DNA of 64,000 nt from assembly GCF_009881055.1 (NCBI RefSeq), contig NZ_WXFG01000017.1, forward strand, positions 1 through 64,000, written 5' to 3'. Position numbers and translations under genes: made by a program. The notes beneath the pieces were generated by a model. That model did not search any database. It had not been told where the DNA came from and worked only from the letters and a program-made list of their open reading frames with translations. Position 1 is the first letter of the stretch, and every line of letters starts with the position of its first letter. This document shows, in pieces, positions 26,675 through 37,217 of the stretch. This stretch comes from Peptoclostridium sp. (GTDB lineage Bacteria; Bacillota; Clostridia; Peptostreptococcales; Peptostreptococcaceae).

Positions 26675-29113
26675 TTGGCTAAAAAAGAGTTTAAAATTTC
26701 AGGCATGACCTGTGCTGCATGTGTTAGAGCAGTTGAGAAGGCAACGAAAAAATTAGAAGGTGTTACTAGTGTTGCGGTCAATATCTCGACAGAGAGTATG
26801 ACGATTGATTACGATGAGAACAGAGTGTCTGTGGAAGATATAATGAGAGTAGTTGAAAGTAGCGGTTATAGTGCCGCTCTGAAGCAAGACATGAGAGAAG
26901 TGTCCATACCGATACGAGGTATGACGTGTGCGTCTTGTGTCAGGGCAGTGGAGAAAGCGATTCAGAAGCTCGACGGAGTGGTGGAAGTTAGCGTGAATCT
27001 AGCGACGGAAACCGCACAAGTTAAGTATGATGCGGACAAGGTCAGAATATCCAGTATCAAGACGGCTATAAAAAATGCCGGCTATGAGCCTCTTGAAATA
27101 AGTCTTGAGACGTCTGATGCAGATAGAGATGAAAAGGAAAGGCAGACGCGTGAAATGCTGCAGCGGGTGAGGGTGGCCATAGGCTGTGCTTTTCCGCTTT
27201 TATACATTGCAATGGGAAACATGTTTGGACTTCCGCTGCCTGGAGCAATAAATCCTGAAAGTCATCCTGCAAGCTTTGCGCTAGTACAGCTTGCGCTGCT
27301 TATACCAATAGTAATAGCCGGAAAGAAGTTTTACACGGTGGGGATGAGGGCTCTATTCAAAAAAAGTCCCAATATGGATTCGCTCGTAGCCATAGGCACG
27401 GGTGCAGCCATAATATATAGTATCTACTCCACGTATATGATAATGATGGGTGAGCACTACGTGCATGGGCTCTACTACGAATCGGCGGGCATAATAATAG
27501 CGCTTGTAATGCTTGGAAAATATCTAGAGACAAAGTCCCGAGGCAGGACATCTGAAGCCATAAAGAAACTTATGGGCCTGCAGCCAAAGACGGCACTTGT
27601 GGCAGCTGATGGCGACGAGATTGAAATACCCATAGAGGAAGTTGAACCTGGCGATATATTGATTGTAAAGCCGGGAGAGAGAATACCGGTGGACGGAGCC
27701 GTAGTTGAAGGATACACTTCCGTGGACGAGTCAATGATTACAGGTGAGAGCATACCGGTTGAGAAAGCAGCGGGCAGCAGCGTAACTGGAGGCACAATAA
27801 ACAAAAACGGAACTATAAGATTCAGGGCTACCAGGGTAGGCAAGGATACTGCGCTTTCGCAGATAATAAGGCTTGTACAGCAGGCCCAAGGCTCAAAGGC
27901 ACCGATTGCCAAGCTGGCTGACGTGGTTGCTGGATATTTCGTGCCTGCTGTAATGGTCATAGCTGCAGTTTCGGCGGTGCTCTGGTATTTGGCAGAAAGG
28001 GACAGCGTTTTTTCGCTTACAATATTCATATCGGTGCTTGTGATTGCTTGCCCGTGCGCCCTTGGGCTGGCAACACCTACAGCGATAATGGTAGGCACCG
28101 GCAAGGGCGCGGAAAACGGTATACTTATAAAGAGTGCCGAAGCACTTGAGAGTGCCCACAAGATTGATGCTGTTGTATTTGACAAGACGGGAACCATAAC
28201 AATCGGAAAGCCGAAGGTGACGGACATACTGACCTACGGCGTTAGCGAAATTGAGTTCTTAAGGATTGTAGCGGCAGGGGAGAAGGTCTCGGAGCATCCT
28301 CTCTCTGAGGCAATACTGCAGCAAGCAAATGAGCTGCGAGTTCAAGTGCCGGAGGTCTCTGAATTCGAGGCTGTTCCGGGAAAGGGTATAAAATACACGC
28401 TTGACGGCAAAAGGGTTGGAGTCGGAAACGAGGCGCTCTTGTCTGAAATGGGCATTTCGTTTGAAAATGGCGACGATGCCAGGCTACTGGCGTCGCAGGG
28501 CAAGACAATCATAATAGGTGCTTTGGACGATAAGGTTATAGGCATGGCTGCAGTAGCCGACGTCATAAAGGATACAAGTCCAAATGCTGTTGAAACACTC
28601 AAGGAGATGGGTATAGAAGTAATAATGATAACGGGTGACAACGAAATTACAGCAAATGCCATAGCACAAAAGACTGGAATAGACAGGGTGTTTGCAGGAG
28701 TGCTGCCTGAAGGCAAGGCAAAGCGCATAGAGGAGCTCAAAAAAGAGGGGAAGACTGTGGCTATGGTTGGCGACGGCATAAACGACGCTCCCGCTCTGGC
28801 GGCGGCGGATGTTGGAATAGCCATAGGCTCTGGAACTGATGTGGCTATAGAGTCTGCAGACATAGTGCTTATAAAGGGAGACATAACTGACGTTGCAAGG
28901 GCGATCAACTTGAGCAGAAAGACAATAAGCAATGTAAAGCAGAACCTGTTCTGGGCGTTCATATACAACACTCTTGGAATCCCTGTGGCAGCAGGGGTGC
29001 TCCACATATGGGGCGGGCCGCTCCTTAGCCCTATGCTGGCAGGTGCGGCAATGGCTTTCAGCTCTGTGTCGGTAGTCACAAATGCCTTAAGGCTTAGGAA
29101 ATTGAAGCTATAA
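26675..29113 (+). CDS. copA: Copper-exporting P-type ATPase CopA
   Basis: A P1B-type ATPase in the cytoplasmic membrane that exports Cu(I). The roughly 812-residue protein has two N-terminal heavy-metal domains (CxxC at 13-16 and 85-88, MTCAAC and MTCASC), eight membrane segments, the TGES actuator motif, the intramembrane metal site ACPCALGLATP, the phosphorylation site DKTGT, and the hinge MVGDGINDAPAL. TTG 26675 is chosen because GGAGAGGGGTGG ends five bases before it; an upstream ATG at 26654 lies before that site. copZ follows. Confidence 0.95.
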   Translation: MAKKEFKISGMTCAACVRAVEKATKKLEGVTSVAVNISTESMTIDYDENRVSVEDIMRVVESSGYSAALKQDMREVSIPIRGMTCASCVRAVEKAIQKLDGVVEVSVNLATETAQVKYDADKVRISSIKTAIKNAGYEPLEISLETSDADRDEKERQTREMLQRVRVAIGCAFPLLYIAMGNMFGLPLPGAINPESHPASFALVQLALLIPIVIAGKKFYTVGMRALFKKSPNMDSLVAIGTGAAIIYSIYSTYMIMMGEHYVHGLYYESAGIIIALVMLGKYLETKSRGRTSEAIKKLMGLQPKTALVAADGDEIEIPIEEVEPGDILIVKPGERIPVDGAVVEGYTSVDESMITGESIPVEKAAGSSVTGGTINKNGTIRFRATRVGKDTALSQIIRLVQQAQGSKAPIAKLADVVAGYFVPAVMVIAAVSAVLWYLAERDSVFSLTIFISVLVIACPCALGLATPTAIMVGTGKGAENGILIKSAEALESAHKIDAVVFDKTGTITIGKPKVTDILTYGVSEIEFLRIVAAGEKVSEHPLSEAILQQANELRVQVPEVSEFEAVPGKGIKYTLDGKRVGVGNEALLSEMGISFENGDDARLLASQGKTIIIGALDDKVIGMAAVADVIKDTSPNAVETLKEMGIEVIMITGDNEITANAIAQKTGIDRVFAGVLPEGKAKRIEELKKEGKTVAMVGDGINDAPALAAADVGIAIGSGTDVAIESADIVLIKGDITDVARAINLSRKTISNVKQNLFWAFIYNTLGIPVAAGVLHIWGGPLLSPMLAGAAMAFSSVSVVTNALRLRKLKL

Positions 29114-29192
29114 CATGCAGTTGCAAGGGTATTATAAAGACATAATATTTTATAATGCCAAGATATCAATATACTTGATAGGAGGAATTTTC

Positions 29193-29408
29193 ATGAGAAA
29201 GCTTGTATATATAGAAGGAATGAGCTGCAGCCATTGCGTCAACAGAGTAAAGGGTGCCATTGGAGAGCTTGAAGGAGTGATAGCCGTCGATGTAAGCCTT
29301 GAGGAGAAAAGGGCTATTGTTCAGATGGAGAGAGAGGTTTCGGACGAGGCTATCAAGGCTGCAGTAGAGGAATGGGGCTACAGCGTCACAAGTATTGAAA
29401 CCGCTTAA
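29193..29408 (+). CDS. copZ: Copper chaperone CopZ
   Basis: A single 71-residue heavy-metal-associated domain with the ligand motif EGMSCSHC (Cys near residues 12 and 15) and the usual beta-alpha-beta pattern. It carries Cu(I) in the cytoplasm and hands it to CopA. ATG 29193 lies behind GGAGG (29181-29185). It is downstream of copA with no terminator between, so it shares copper control. Confidence 0.92.
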   Translation: MRKLVYIEGMSCSHCVNRVKGAIGELEGVIAVDVSLEEKRAIVQMEREVSDEAIKAAVEEWGYSVTSIETA

Positions 29409-29467
29409 CAACTTAGGTTGGCGAAATATAGCTTTACAAAAAATATTTTATGAATTAATGTTTAACT

Positions 29468-29500
29468 AAGCCCTTTGCAAATTGCGGAGGGCTTGATTTT
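29468..29500 (+). terminator. Weak terminator after copZ
   Basis: AAGCCCT (29468-29474) pairs with AGGGCTT (29488-29494), followed by GATTTTA. Confidence 0.5.
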
Positions 29501-29525
29501 ACGCTCTTGGGAGGAATATCTTGAT

Positions 29526-30404
29526 ATGAAGATATATGAAGAAAAAAACAGAGTAATAGTCAGCGGCTTAGAGGATTTTGAGCCAAAGCACGTATTCGAA
29601 TGCGGCCAGTGCTTCCGCTGGGACAAGGAGGAGGACGGCTCCTACACGGGAATAGCCCACTCGCGAGTGTTAAATGTAAAAAAGGAAGGCGACATAGTGA
29701 TATTTGACAATACAAGCAGGGCTGACTTTGAGGGTATTTGGATGGACTATTTCGACATTGGGAGAGACTATTCCGCCATAAAGGACAGACTTAGAAAGTT
29801 GGATGAGCATCTTGAACGGTCGGTTGAATTCGGCTATGGCATAAGGCTGCTAAAGCAGGATGTTTGGGAAACCACAGTTTCGTTCATAATATCTGCAAAC
29901 AACGCCATACCCAAGATAAAAAAGACAATAGAAACTCTCTCTTATCTTGCAAATGAAGAGGCTGTAGAATACAAAGGCAGAAAATTCTATGCTTTCCCAA
30001 GCCCCCTGACAATACAAAGGTTCCATGAAACCTGCGTGGACAACTGCAAGGCGGGATACAGAGCGCAGTACATAAAGGACAGCTGCAACATGATAATTAG
30101 AAAGGACGTGGACCTGGAAAGGCTCGATGAGCTTGATTCGCATGAGTGCAGAAAAGAGCTTATGAGGCTTCCGGGAGTGGGGCCGAAGGTTGCTGATTGC
30201 ATAATGCTCTTTGCGCTTCAAAAATTTGATGCGTTCCCTGTTGATGTATGGGTAAAAAGGGTTATAAGCAGTCTGTATAGCCAGGAAGATATGAGTCTCA
30301 ATAAAATGCGTGAATTTGCGCTGGACAGATTCGGGGAGCTTGCTGGTTTTGCGCAGCAGTATCTTTTTTATTATGCCAGGGAAAATGGAGTAGGCAGAAA
30401 GTAG
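29526..30404 (+). CDS. 8-oxoguanine DNA glycosylase (OGG1-like)
   Basis: A base-excision repair enzyme that removes oxidised guanine and can cut the abasic strand. The 292-residue protein has the OGG N-terminal domain (FECGQCFRW, about residues 25-32) and the helix-hairpin-helix LMRLPGVGPKVADC with catalytic Lys221 and the Asp240 in FPVDVWVKR. ATG 29526 follows GGGAGG with 11 bases spacing; a frame open to 29475 has no site. Confidence 0.9.
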   Translation: MKIYEEKNRVIVSGLEDFEPKHVFECGQCFRWDKEEDGSYTGIAHSRVLNVKKEGDIVIFDNTSRADFEGIWMDYFDIGRDYSAIKDRLRKLDEHLERSVEFGYGIRLLKQDVWETTVSFIISANNAIPKIKKTIETLSYLANEEAVEYKGRKFYAFPSPLTIQRFHETCVDNCKAGYRAQYIKDSCNMIIRKDVDLERLDELDSHECRKELMRLPGVGPKVADCIMLFALQKFDAFPVDVWVKRVISSLYSQEDMSLNKMREFALDRFGELAGFAQQYLFYYARENGVGRK

Positions 30405-30414
30405 GGGAGCTTTG

Positions 30415-31905
30415 ATGGTGACCACGAGCGTTTTAGCATATTACATAATAGGTTTTTTCGTGCTGTCTGCTGCATTTGTGTCCATAGTGATATTTCTTGA
30501 AAACAGGGATCCTTCGAGAACTATAGCATGGCTGCTTGTGCTGCTTTTGTTTCCTGTGGTCGGATTCGTCATATATATCCTGTTTGGACAAAACATCAAA
30601 AAGAAGAAGATTTTCAAGACGCAGAAGCTTTTTTCTGAAATCAATGCCAACAAAATATTTGAAAGCATACAAAATTTTGAAAATCTGATTTCCATACAAA
30701 AGCAGGCAATAATGGAGGACCTTGTTTTCTACGATCCTGAGATAAACATAAAAAGAAGAATTATGAACCTGCTCTTGAACACGGGCAGATCTCCGTTCAC
30801 TCTAAACAACAGCGTAAAAATACTAAACAGCGGAGAGGAAAAGTTCAGGGAGCTGTTTGAGGATATAAGAAATGCCAAGCGGCACATACATATGGAATAC
30901 TACATAATAAAGGATTCCAAAATAGGCAGGTCCGTAAAGGAGCTGCTTATGGAGAAGGCCAAAGAAGGAGTCCAGGTGAGGGTGCTGTACGATGATGTCG
31001 GCTGCTGGAATCTCTGGTTCAAACGAGAATTTTTCAATGAAATGAGAGAATGTGGAATAAAGGTGGAGCCATTTTTGCCTGTGAAGCTGCCCTTCCTCAA
31101 CAGGAGGCTCAACTACAGGAATCACAGGAAGATTGCGGTCATAGACGGCAAGATAGGATATGTAGGCGGCATAAACATAGGCGATGAATATCTGGGCATG
31201 GACGAAAAATTCGGTTTCTGGAGAGACACCCACATGAGGATAGAAGGAGAGGCTGTCTACATGCTTCAGCTCACGTTTCTTCTCGACTGGTATTTTTCCA
31301 CAAAGGAAAAGCTTTTTTGCACATGCTATTTTCCGGCGATATCCTACTGCGGACATAACGTCATGCAGATAGTAGCCAGCGGACCTGATTCTGACTGGGA
31401 GGCGATACACCAGGCTTATTTCACTGCTATTTCGCAGGCCAAAAGGATGATATACATACAAACGCCGTACTTCATACCTGACGATTCGCTGCTTGTGGCC
31501 CTGAGGACTGCCGCGCTGAGCGGTGTGGACGTCAGGATAATGTTCCCAGGAAAGCCTGACCATAAAATAGTCTACCACGCTTCCCTGTCCTACTTCGAAT
31601 CCATACTCAAATCAGGCGGAAAGGTGTTTTTGTATGACAAGAGGGGCTTCCTCCATTCCAAGGTCATGGTAGTGGACGATGACATAGCGTCCGTTGGAAC
31701 TGCCAACATGGACCTTAGGAGCTTCATGATAAACTTCGAGATTAACGGGTTCATATACGACAAGGAAATAGTGGGCTCGTTAAAGCAGGATTTTCTTAAT
31801 GACCAGCAAAGCTGCAAGGAGATTACGCTGGAGGAATATCAGAACAGACCAATGCTTCAAAAACTCAAGGGTTCGTATGCCAGACTTTTTTCTCCGATAC
31901 TTTAA
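30415..31905 (+). CDS. cls: Cardiolipin synthase (phospholipase D family)
   Basis: Joins two phosphatidylglycerol molecules to cardiolipin at the inner membrane. The 496-residue protein has two N-terminal membrane segments (about 7-28 and 36-57) and two HKD motifs: HRKIAVID with His237, Lys239, Asp244, and HSKVMVVD near residue 412. Length is normal for bacterial Cls. It starts ten bases after the glycosylase gene behind AGGGGAG. Confidence 0.95.
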   Translation: MVTTSVLAYYIIGFFVLSAAFVSIVIFLENRDPSRTIAWLLVLLLFPVVGFVIYILFGQNIKKKKIFKTQKLFSEINANKIFESIQNFENLISIQKQAIMEDLVFYDPEINIKRRIMNLLLNTGRSPFTLNNSVKILNSGEEKFRELFEDIRNAKRHIHMEYYIIKDSKIGRSVKELLMEKAKEGVQVRVLYDDVGCWNLWFKREFFNEMRECGIKVEPFLPVKLPFLNRRLNYRNHRKIAVIDGKIGYVGGINIGDEYLGMDEKFGFWRDTHMRIEGEAVYMLQLTFLLDWYFSTKEKLFCTCYFPAISYCGHNVMQIVASGPDSDWEAIHQAYFTAISQAKRMIYIQTPYFIPDDSLLVALRTAALSGVDVRIMFPGKPDHKIVYHASLSYFESILKSGGKVFLYDKRGFLHSKVMVVDDDIASVGTANMDLRSFMINFEINGFIYDKEIVGSLKQDFLNDQQSCKEITLEEYQNRPMLQKLKGSYARLFSPIL

Positions 31906-32003
31906 AAAAGAAGAAAAAACACTTAAAAATGAGTAAATAGCATAAATATGAATAAAAATGGCTATAAATGCTCTAAATCGACGTAAATCGCCTTTAAAGT
32001 CTA

Positions 32004-32032
32004 TTGCCAATGAAAAATCTTTTTAATAGTAT
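32004..32032 (+). promoter_or_regulatory. groESL promoter
   Basis: TTGCCA (32004-32009), 17 bases, TAGTAT (32027-32032), directly before CIRCE. The -10 is imperfect; TATATT at 32030 is an alternative. Confidence 0.55.
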
Positions 32033-32043
32033 ATTATATGTAG

Positions 32044-32070
32044 TTAGCACTCGGACTCATAGAGTGCTAA
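32044..32070 (+). promoter_or_regulatory. CIRCE operator (HrcA site)
   Basis: TTAGCACTC (32044-32052), nine bases, GAGTGCTAA (32062-32070): a perfect CIRCE element. HrcA binds here and represses groESL until heat or misfolding titrates GroEL. hrcA itself is not in the window. Confidence 0.98.
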
Positions 32071-32132
32071 AATAAAAATACGTATTTCTGGCACATCTTA
32101 AATATAACAAATTTTCAAGGAGGGTTACATTA

Positions 32133-32417
32133 ATGAAAATAAGACCACTTGCAGACAGAGTAGTAATCAAAAGACTTGAAGCAGAGGAAAAGACTAAAAG
32201 CGGAATAGTGCTTCCAGGAAGCGCCAAGGAGCAGCCACAAATGGCAGAGGTAGTTGAAGTAGGACCTGGCGGGGTAGTAGACGGCAAAGAGATCAAGATG
32301 GAGCTTGCAAAGGGAGACAGGGTTATATTCTCCAAGTATGCAGGCACTGAAGTAAAGATTGACGGCGAAGAATATACAATACTAAGACAAAGCGATATAC
32401 TTGCAGTAGTTGAATAA
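32133..32417 (+). CDS. groES: Co-chaperonin GroES
   Basis: The 94-residue lid of the GroEL folding chamber. Family marks are [25 protein letters not shown] with the mobile loop (about 15-32) and the [25 protein letters not shown] barrel end. ATG 32133 follows AAGGAGGG. It is first in the CIRCE-controlled operon, 39 bases before groEL. Confidence 0.98.
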   Translation: MKIRPLADRVVIKRLEAEEKTKSGIVLPGSAKEQPQMAEVVEVGPGGVVDGKEIKMELAKGDRVIFSKYAGTEVKIDGEEYTILRQSDILAVVE

Positions 32418-34085
<1,668 letters not shown>

Positions 34086-34153
34086 GACAATCTGAATATC
34101 GATTGTTGCGAATGCTGGAATTTAGAGGTTTGACGAGTTAAAAAACTATTGAT

Positions 34154-34210
34154 TTGCCACCATTTTGCCACCACGAGGTAGAAAAACCTATTTCGTGGTG
34201 GCAATTTTTC
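34154..34210 (+). terminator. Strong terminator after groEL, sharing the integrase 3' end, with TTGCCACCA repeats
   Basis: TTGCCACCACGA (34165-34176) pairs with TCGTGGTGGCAA (34193-34204), followed by TTTTTC. The right arm encodes the last integrase codons on the other strand. TTGCCACCA also occurs once more at 34154-34162, exactly 11 bases before the first arm. Confidence 0.75.
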
Positions 34211-35327
34211 TTTGTAAAAGACTTTCGAATTGATTAACAGCTTGCTCTTCAATCTCTTTTGTAACGTGTGAATATGTGTCCATGGTTATGCTTATGTTTG
34301 AGTGACCCAGTCTTTCCTGGACTACCTTTGGATTAACTCCAGCCTGCAACAATAGAGTCGCATGCGTATGCCTGAGCATGTGGAAGTTCATATCAATGCC
34401 AGCTCTCTTTGCTATGTTGCTAAGCCGGCTAATTGTTTTAGTCGTCACAGGCTCGCCATTCTCTTTTGTGCTGACAAAGTCGGTATCGGTATAGTGTACA
34501 CCGTACTTCAATTTATTCTCTTTCTGTCTGAGCTTTTGGTCCTTCAGTGCGCGTGCAAGTTCCCCGCCTATCTTAATGGTCCGGATAGAGCTCTTCGTCT
34601 TTGGGGGATAGAACTCCCACTTGTCATTTGTTGCCGTGAAGTCCAAGCGCTTTGTTATGCTGATAGTACTATTTATGAAGTCTATGTCTGTCCATTGCAA
34701 GGCTGCTATTTCGCCGGCTCTCATCCCTGTATGCAATGCAATCATTGTCGGAATGTAATGGTGAGAATTCGAGATCTTATCCAGCAATGTTTGAATCTGC
34801 TCGTCAGTCAATGTCTTGACTCTTTTTTCTTCCTCAACTGTCTTTTTGGGTTTTTTAACCTTAAGCATGGGATTGGTTTTGATAAATTCCCATTCATACG
34901 CCATGCTGAAAGCTATATTGAGCGTTGCGTAGATAAGGTTCATGTAGTTTCGAGAATAGTTTTTGGCTTTCTCAGAAACTATATTTTGCAGTATGGCTGG
35001 AGATATGTTGCCTATAAAGATATTTCCTATGGCGGGCAGAATGTGGTTTTTGATTATATGCTTACGAGCTCTTTGTGAGTTTTCGCGCATATTAACCTCG
35101 ATATAGTTTGTCGTGAAATAATCCATGTATTCAGCCACGGAAATTTTCTTAGGCTCTATTACTTGGCCGGTCGCATTAAGTTCCTGCAGGGCCCTATTGA
35201 GAGCCTCCTGGGCCTCCTTCTTAGTTCTGAAGCCAGACTTTTCTTTCTTGACCCATCTGCCGTTTACTTTGCCCACCCTGAAGTAATACGACCATTTTTC
35301 GCCTCGTTTCCTTACGGATCCTTGCAT
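34188..35327 (-). CDS. int: Phage integrase, tyrosine recombinase
   Basis: A 379-residue tyrosine recombinase for prophage integration and excision. It has an N-terminal AP2-like arm-binding segment (MQGSVRKRGEKWSYYFRVG), a SAM-like core-binding domain, and the catalytic domain. The catalytic residues are Arg203 (HTGMRAGEIAAL), His316 and Arg319 (HMLRHTHATLLLQAG), His342 (LGHSN) and the nucleophile Tyr352 (MDTYSHV). All are present, so it should be active. It points at groEL, which places attL in the short gap between them. Confidence 0.96.
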   Translation of the reverse strand: MQGSVRKRGEKWSYYFRVGKVNGRWVKKEKSGFRTKKEAQEALNRALQELNATGQVIEPKKISVAEYMDYFTTNYIEVNMRENSQRARKHIIKNHILPAIGNIFIGNISPAILQNIVSEKAKNYSRNYMNLIYATLNIAFSMAYEWEFIKTNPMLKVKKPKKTVEEEKRVKTLTDEQIQTLLDKISNSHHYIPTMIALHTGMRAGEIAALQWTDIDFINSTISITKRLDFTATNDKWEFYPPKTKSSIRTIKIGGELARALKDQKLRQKENKLKYGVHYTDTDFVSTKENGEPVTTKTISRLSNIAKRAGIDMNFHMLRHTHATLLLQAGVNPKVVQERLGHSNISITMDTYSHVTKEIEEQAVNQFESLLQRKIATTK

Positions 35328-35362
35328 ATTATCACATCCTTTTTTAATGTTACAGCTTCAAA

Positions 35363-35446
35363 GGCTTGTGATATAATAGATTCACAAGATAATTCACAAG
35401 CCAGTTTAAGCTGGATAAGGAGCCCACCCCCATGGACTCCTTTTTT
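35363..35446 (+). ncRNA. Possible short transcript between int and fic
   Basis: TATAAT (35372-35377) lies inside an inverted repeat, GGCTTGTG (35363-35370) with CACAAG (35383-35388) and again CACAAGCC (35395-35402). A CCAG-TTTAAG-CTGG stem and a plus-strand terminator (AAGGAG...CTCCTT then TTTTTT, 35417-35446) follow. Any transcript from this -10 would be about 65 nt and contains no convincing frame. The -35 is poor. Confidence 0.35.
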
Positions 35447-35506
35447 ATTATACAGCAAAAAGAACACACGTTCATGGATTTGGTCAAAAGAAAAGAGCCG
35501 AAGCTC

Positions 35507-36583
35507 TTATCTGAGAATGTCTATTAAATCATAGAATCTATACATGGTATTCCTTTTTTTGTCGTCTCCGTAAATCTTGCCGCTTGTCAAAAGCTTGGCC
35601 ACATAACTCCTAGCCGTGTTGTAGCTAACGCCTATTTCAGATTCAAGGTCTTTTACCGTAAAGAATGGCTTTTTAAAAATTGCCAGCACTGCCGAATCGT
35701 TTATTTTGTTGGATTTTGCAAAATTCATAAGCTCGTCATAGAGGGCTTCTATAGCAACCAACTTGCCTATGTATTTGTCAGCTTGGTTGACTGATGAATT
35801 GATGAAGAATACTAGCCATTCTTTCCACTTGGGCTCTTTGCCTCTAATGCTGTTTAGCAATGCATAGTATTTGAATTTGTTTTTCTCAAGCTCTTCGCTA
35901 ACGAAAAATGTCGGGCTGTAGAGTATGCCCTTGTGAAGGAGATAAAGCATTATGAGTATTCGCCCAACTCGACCATTTCCATCTAAAAAAGGATGTATGG
36001 TTTCAAATTGGGCATGGATTATGGCAGCTCTTGCAATAGGGCCGAAATCATCTTCGAATTCATCATTTGCATATCTTTCGAGATTGCTCATAAGTTCACC
36101 GACCATTTGCGGCTCTGGCGGAATATATGAAGCATCTTCTATTTTGGTTGTAGGGCCTATGAAGTTTTGAATTCTCCTATATTCTCCTGGGCTTCTATGC
36201 TGTCCTCTGGCGTCTTCCATTATTATTTCATGAAGTCTTAAAAACATCCTCGTACTAATAGGGATGCTTTTCAAAAGGCGCACACCTTCTTGAAGGGCGT
36301 GCAGATAATTCAAAACTTCTTGTATATCCTTATCTTTTTTGCCGGTTGCTTGGGCTTCCATTACATCGCTGAATGTCGCCTGAGTGCCTTCGATTCTTGA
36401 TGATTGAATTGATTCGTCCAGAGAGAAGAACATGAGGACTTCTTCCTTGATGACAGAGCGCTCAAGAAGCGAGTTGAAGCGTTCTATTTTGGCTCGGGCA
36501 TTGGCTTCAAGCTTGTATATTTCTATGATGTCCGCATCATTCAATTTTACAGGAAGCATTTCTGGCATGAAAGGTTTTTTCAT
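35507..36583 (-). CDS. Fic domain protein (AMPylase) with inhibitory helix and winged helix
   Basis: Fic enzymes transfer AMP or other phosphate groups to target proteins. The 358-residue protein has the active-site motif HPFLDGNGRVGR (197-208, catalytic His197). It also has an N-terminal inhibitory motif SSRIEG (61-66), matching (S/T)xxxE(G/N) of class II Fic proteins. A C-terminal winged-helix-like region lies near 300-358 (FFTVKDLESEIGVSYNTARSYVAKL). The enzyme is probably self-inhibited. ATG 36583 follows AAAGGGGTGG. It sits in the lysogeny arm, where accessory genes are often found. Confidence 0.93.
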   Translation of the reverse strand: MKKPFMPEMLPVKLNDADIIEIYKLEANARAKIERFNSLLERSVIKEEVLMFFSLDESIQSSRIEGTQATFSDVMEAQATGKKDKDIQEVLNYLHALQEGVRLLKSIPISTRMFLRLHEIIMEDARGQHRSPGEYRRIQNFIGPTTKIEDASYIPPEPQMVGELMSNLERYANDEFEDDFGPIARAAIIHAQFETIHPFLDGNGRVGRILIMLYLLHKGILYSPTFFVSEELEKNKFKYYALLNSIRGKEPKWKEWLVFFINSSVNQADKYIGKLVAIEALYDELMNFAKSNKINDSAVLAIFKKPFFTVKDLESEIGVSYNTARSYVAKLLTSGKIYGDDKKRNTMYRFYDLIDILR

Positions 36584-36599
36584 ATTACCACCCCTTTTG

Positions 36600-37061
36600 A
36601 AATAATTATACATTAAACGGTGCGTTATCTCAATTTATTTATTTTTTTGAAATATGATTTTCTGTATTGATACCGCATGTTTGTTGTTTTTAAACAAAGA
36701 AAAAGAGCCTTTCGGCTCTGTGAAAAACGCATCGACTTTTAGTATTGATTTCCATGTGCAATAGAGGTACAATAAAACAAACAGGTGTTCGATTGATTAT
36801 AAATAAAATTTATGGCATTATAAAATAATTCTATAGTAAAACTTAAATATCATCACAAAATACAATAAAACACGATAAGCCCCCGTAAGATACTGTGGGA
36901 CAAAAAGCGGATTAATCTAAAATAAAGAACAAAGCCATCGGAATGTTTGAAAACGCTAAGTTTTACATAAAAATTGATTTTAAATTGCCACCACGGCGCG
37001 TTTCTGCATGGTTTTTTAAAAACTGATATAATAGGGGATATAAAATACTGGGAGGGGACTT
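36600..37061. other. Intergenic region between fic and the phage switch
   Basis: A+T-rich with no gene seen except the small frame beginning at 37062. It holds a minus-strand terminator (AGAGCC-GAAA-GGCTCT then TTTTTC, 36703-36720), an 11-base TTGCCACCACG at 36985-36995 identical to the arm at the integrase end, and TATAAT at 37027-37032. Confidence 0.6.
36698..36720 (-). terminator. Intrinsic terminator, minus strand
   Basis: On the minus strand AGAGCC-GAAA-GGCTCT is followed by TTTTTCTTTG. It may end a leftward repressor transcript reading through from 37.2 kb. Confidence 0.7.
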
Positions 37062-37190
37062 ATGAACGAAGAAAAAGACAAGCTCGAAAGCGAGAAACCA
37101 GGCGTAAGCATATCGCAATACATAAAAAAATGTACGATTAATGGCGATACATACGAAAATGAAGAATATAGAAAAGAGCAGGGTAAGTAA
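37062..37190 (+). CDS. 42-residue acidic/charged phage protein
   Basis: A small frame starting at ATG 37062 behind GGGAGGGG and ending at TAA 37188-37190. TATAAT at 37027 could be its -10. The product is highly charged (Lys/Glu-rich) and I do not recognise it. It converges on the CI-like repressor, and the two share a terminator. Confidence 0.5.
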   Translation: MNEEKDKLESEKPGVSISQYIKKCTINGDTYENEEYRKEQGK

Positions 37191-37217
37191 AAAACTTATT
37201 CCTGCTCTTTCTTTTTG
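37173..37217. terminator. Bidirectional terminator between the small gene and the repressor
   Basis: AAAGAGCAGG (37173-37182) pairs with CCTGCTCTTT (37201-37210), followed by CTTTTT. Both stop codons lie within or beside the stem. Confidence 0.75.

Noticed and set aside
28342..29169. 275-codon minus-strand frame over copA
   Set aside because: Shadow of the copA frame; no ribosome site or domain.
30823..31578. 251-codon minus-strand frame over cls
   Set aside because: Shadow of the cardiolipin synthase frame.
34362..35078. 238-codon plus-strand frame over int
   Set aside because: Antisense shadow of the integrase, which has all catalytic residues.
36600..37061. CRISPR array or tRNA in the long gap before the phage switch
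   Set aside because: No regular repeats and no cloverleaf; nothing like a CRISPR array or intact tRNA gene was seen anywhere in the window.
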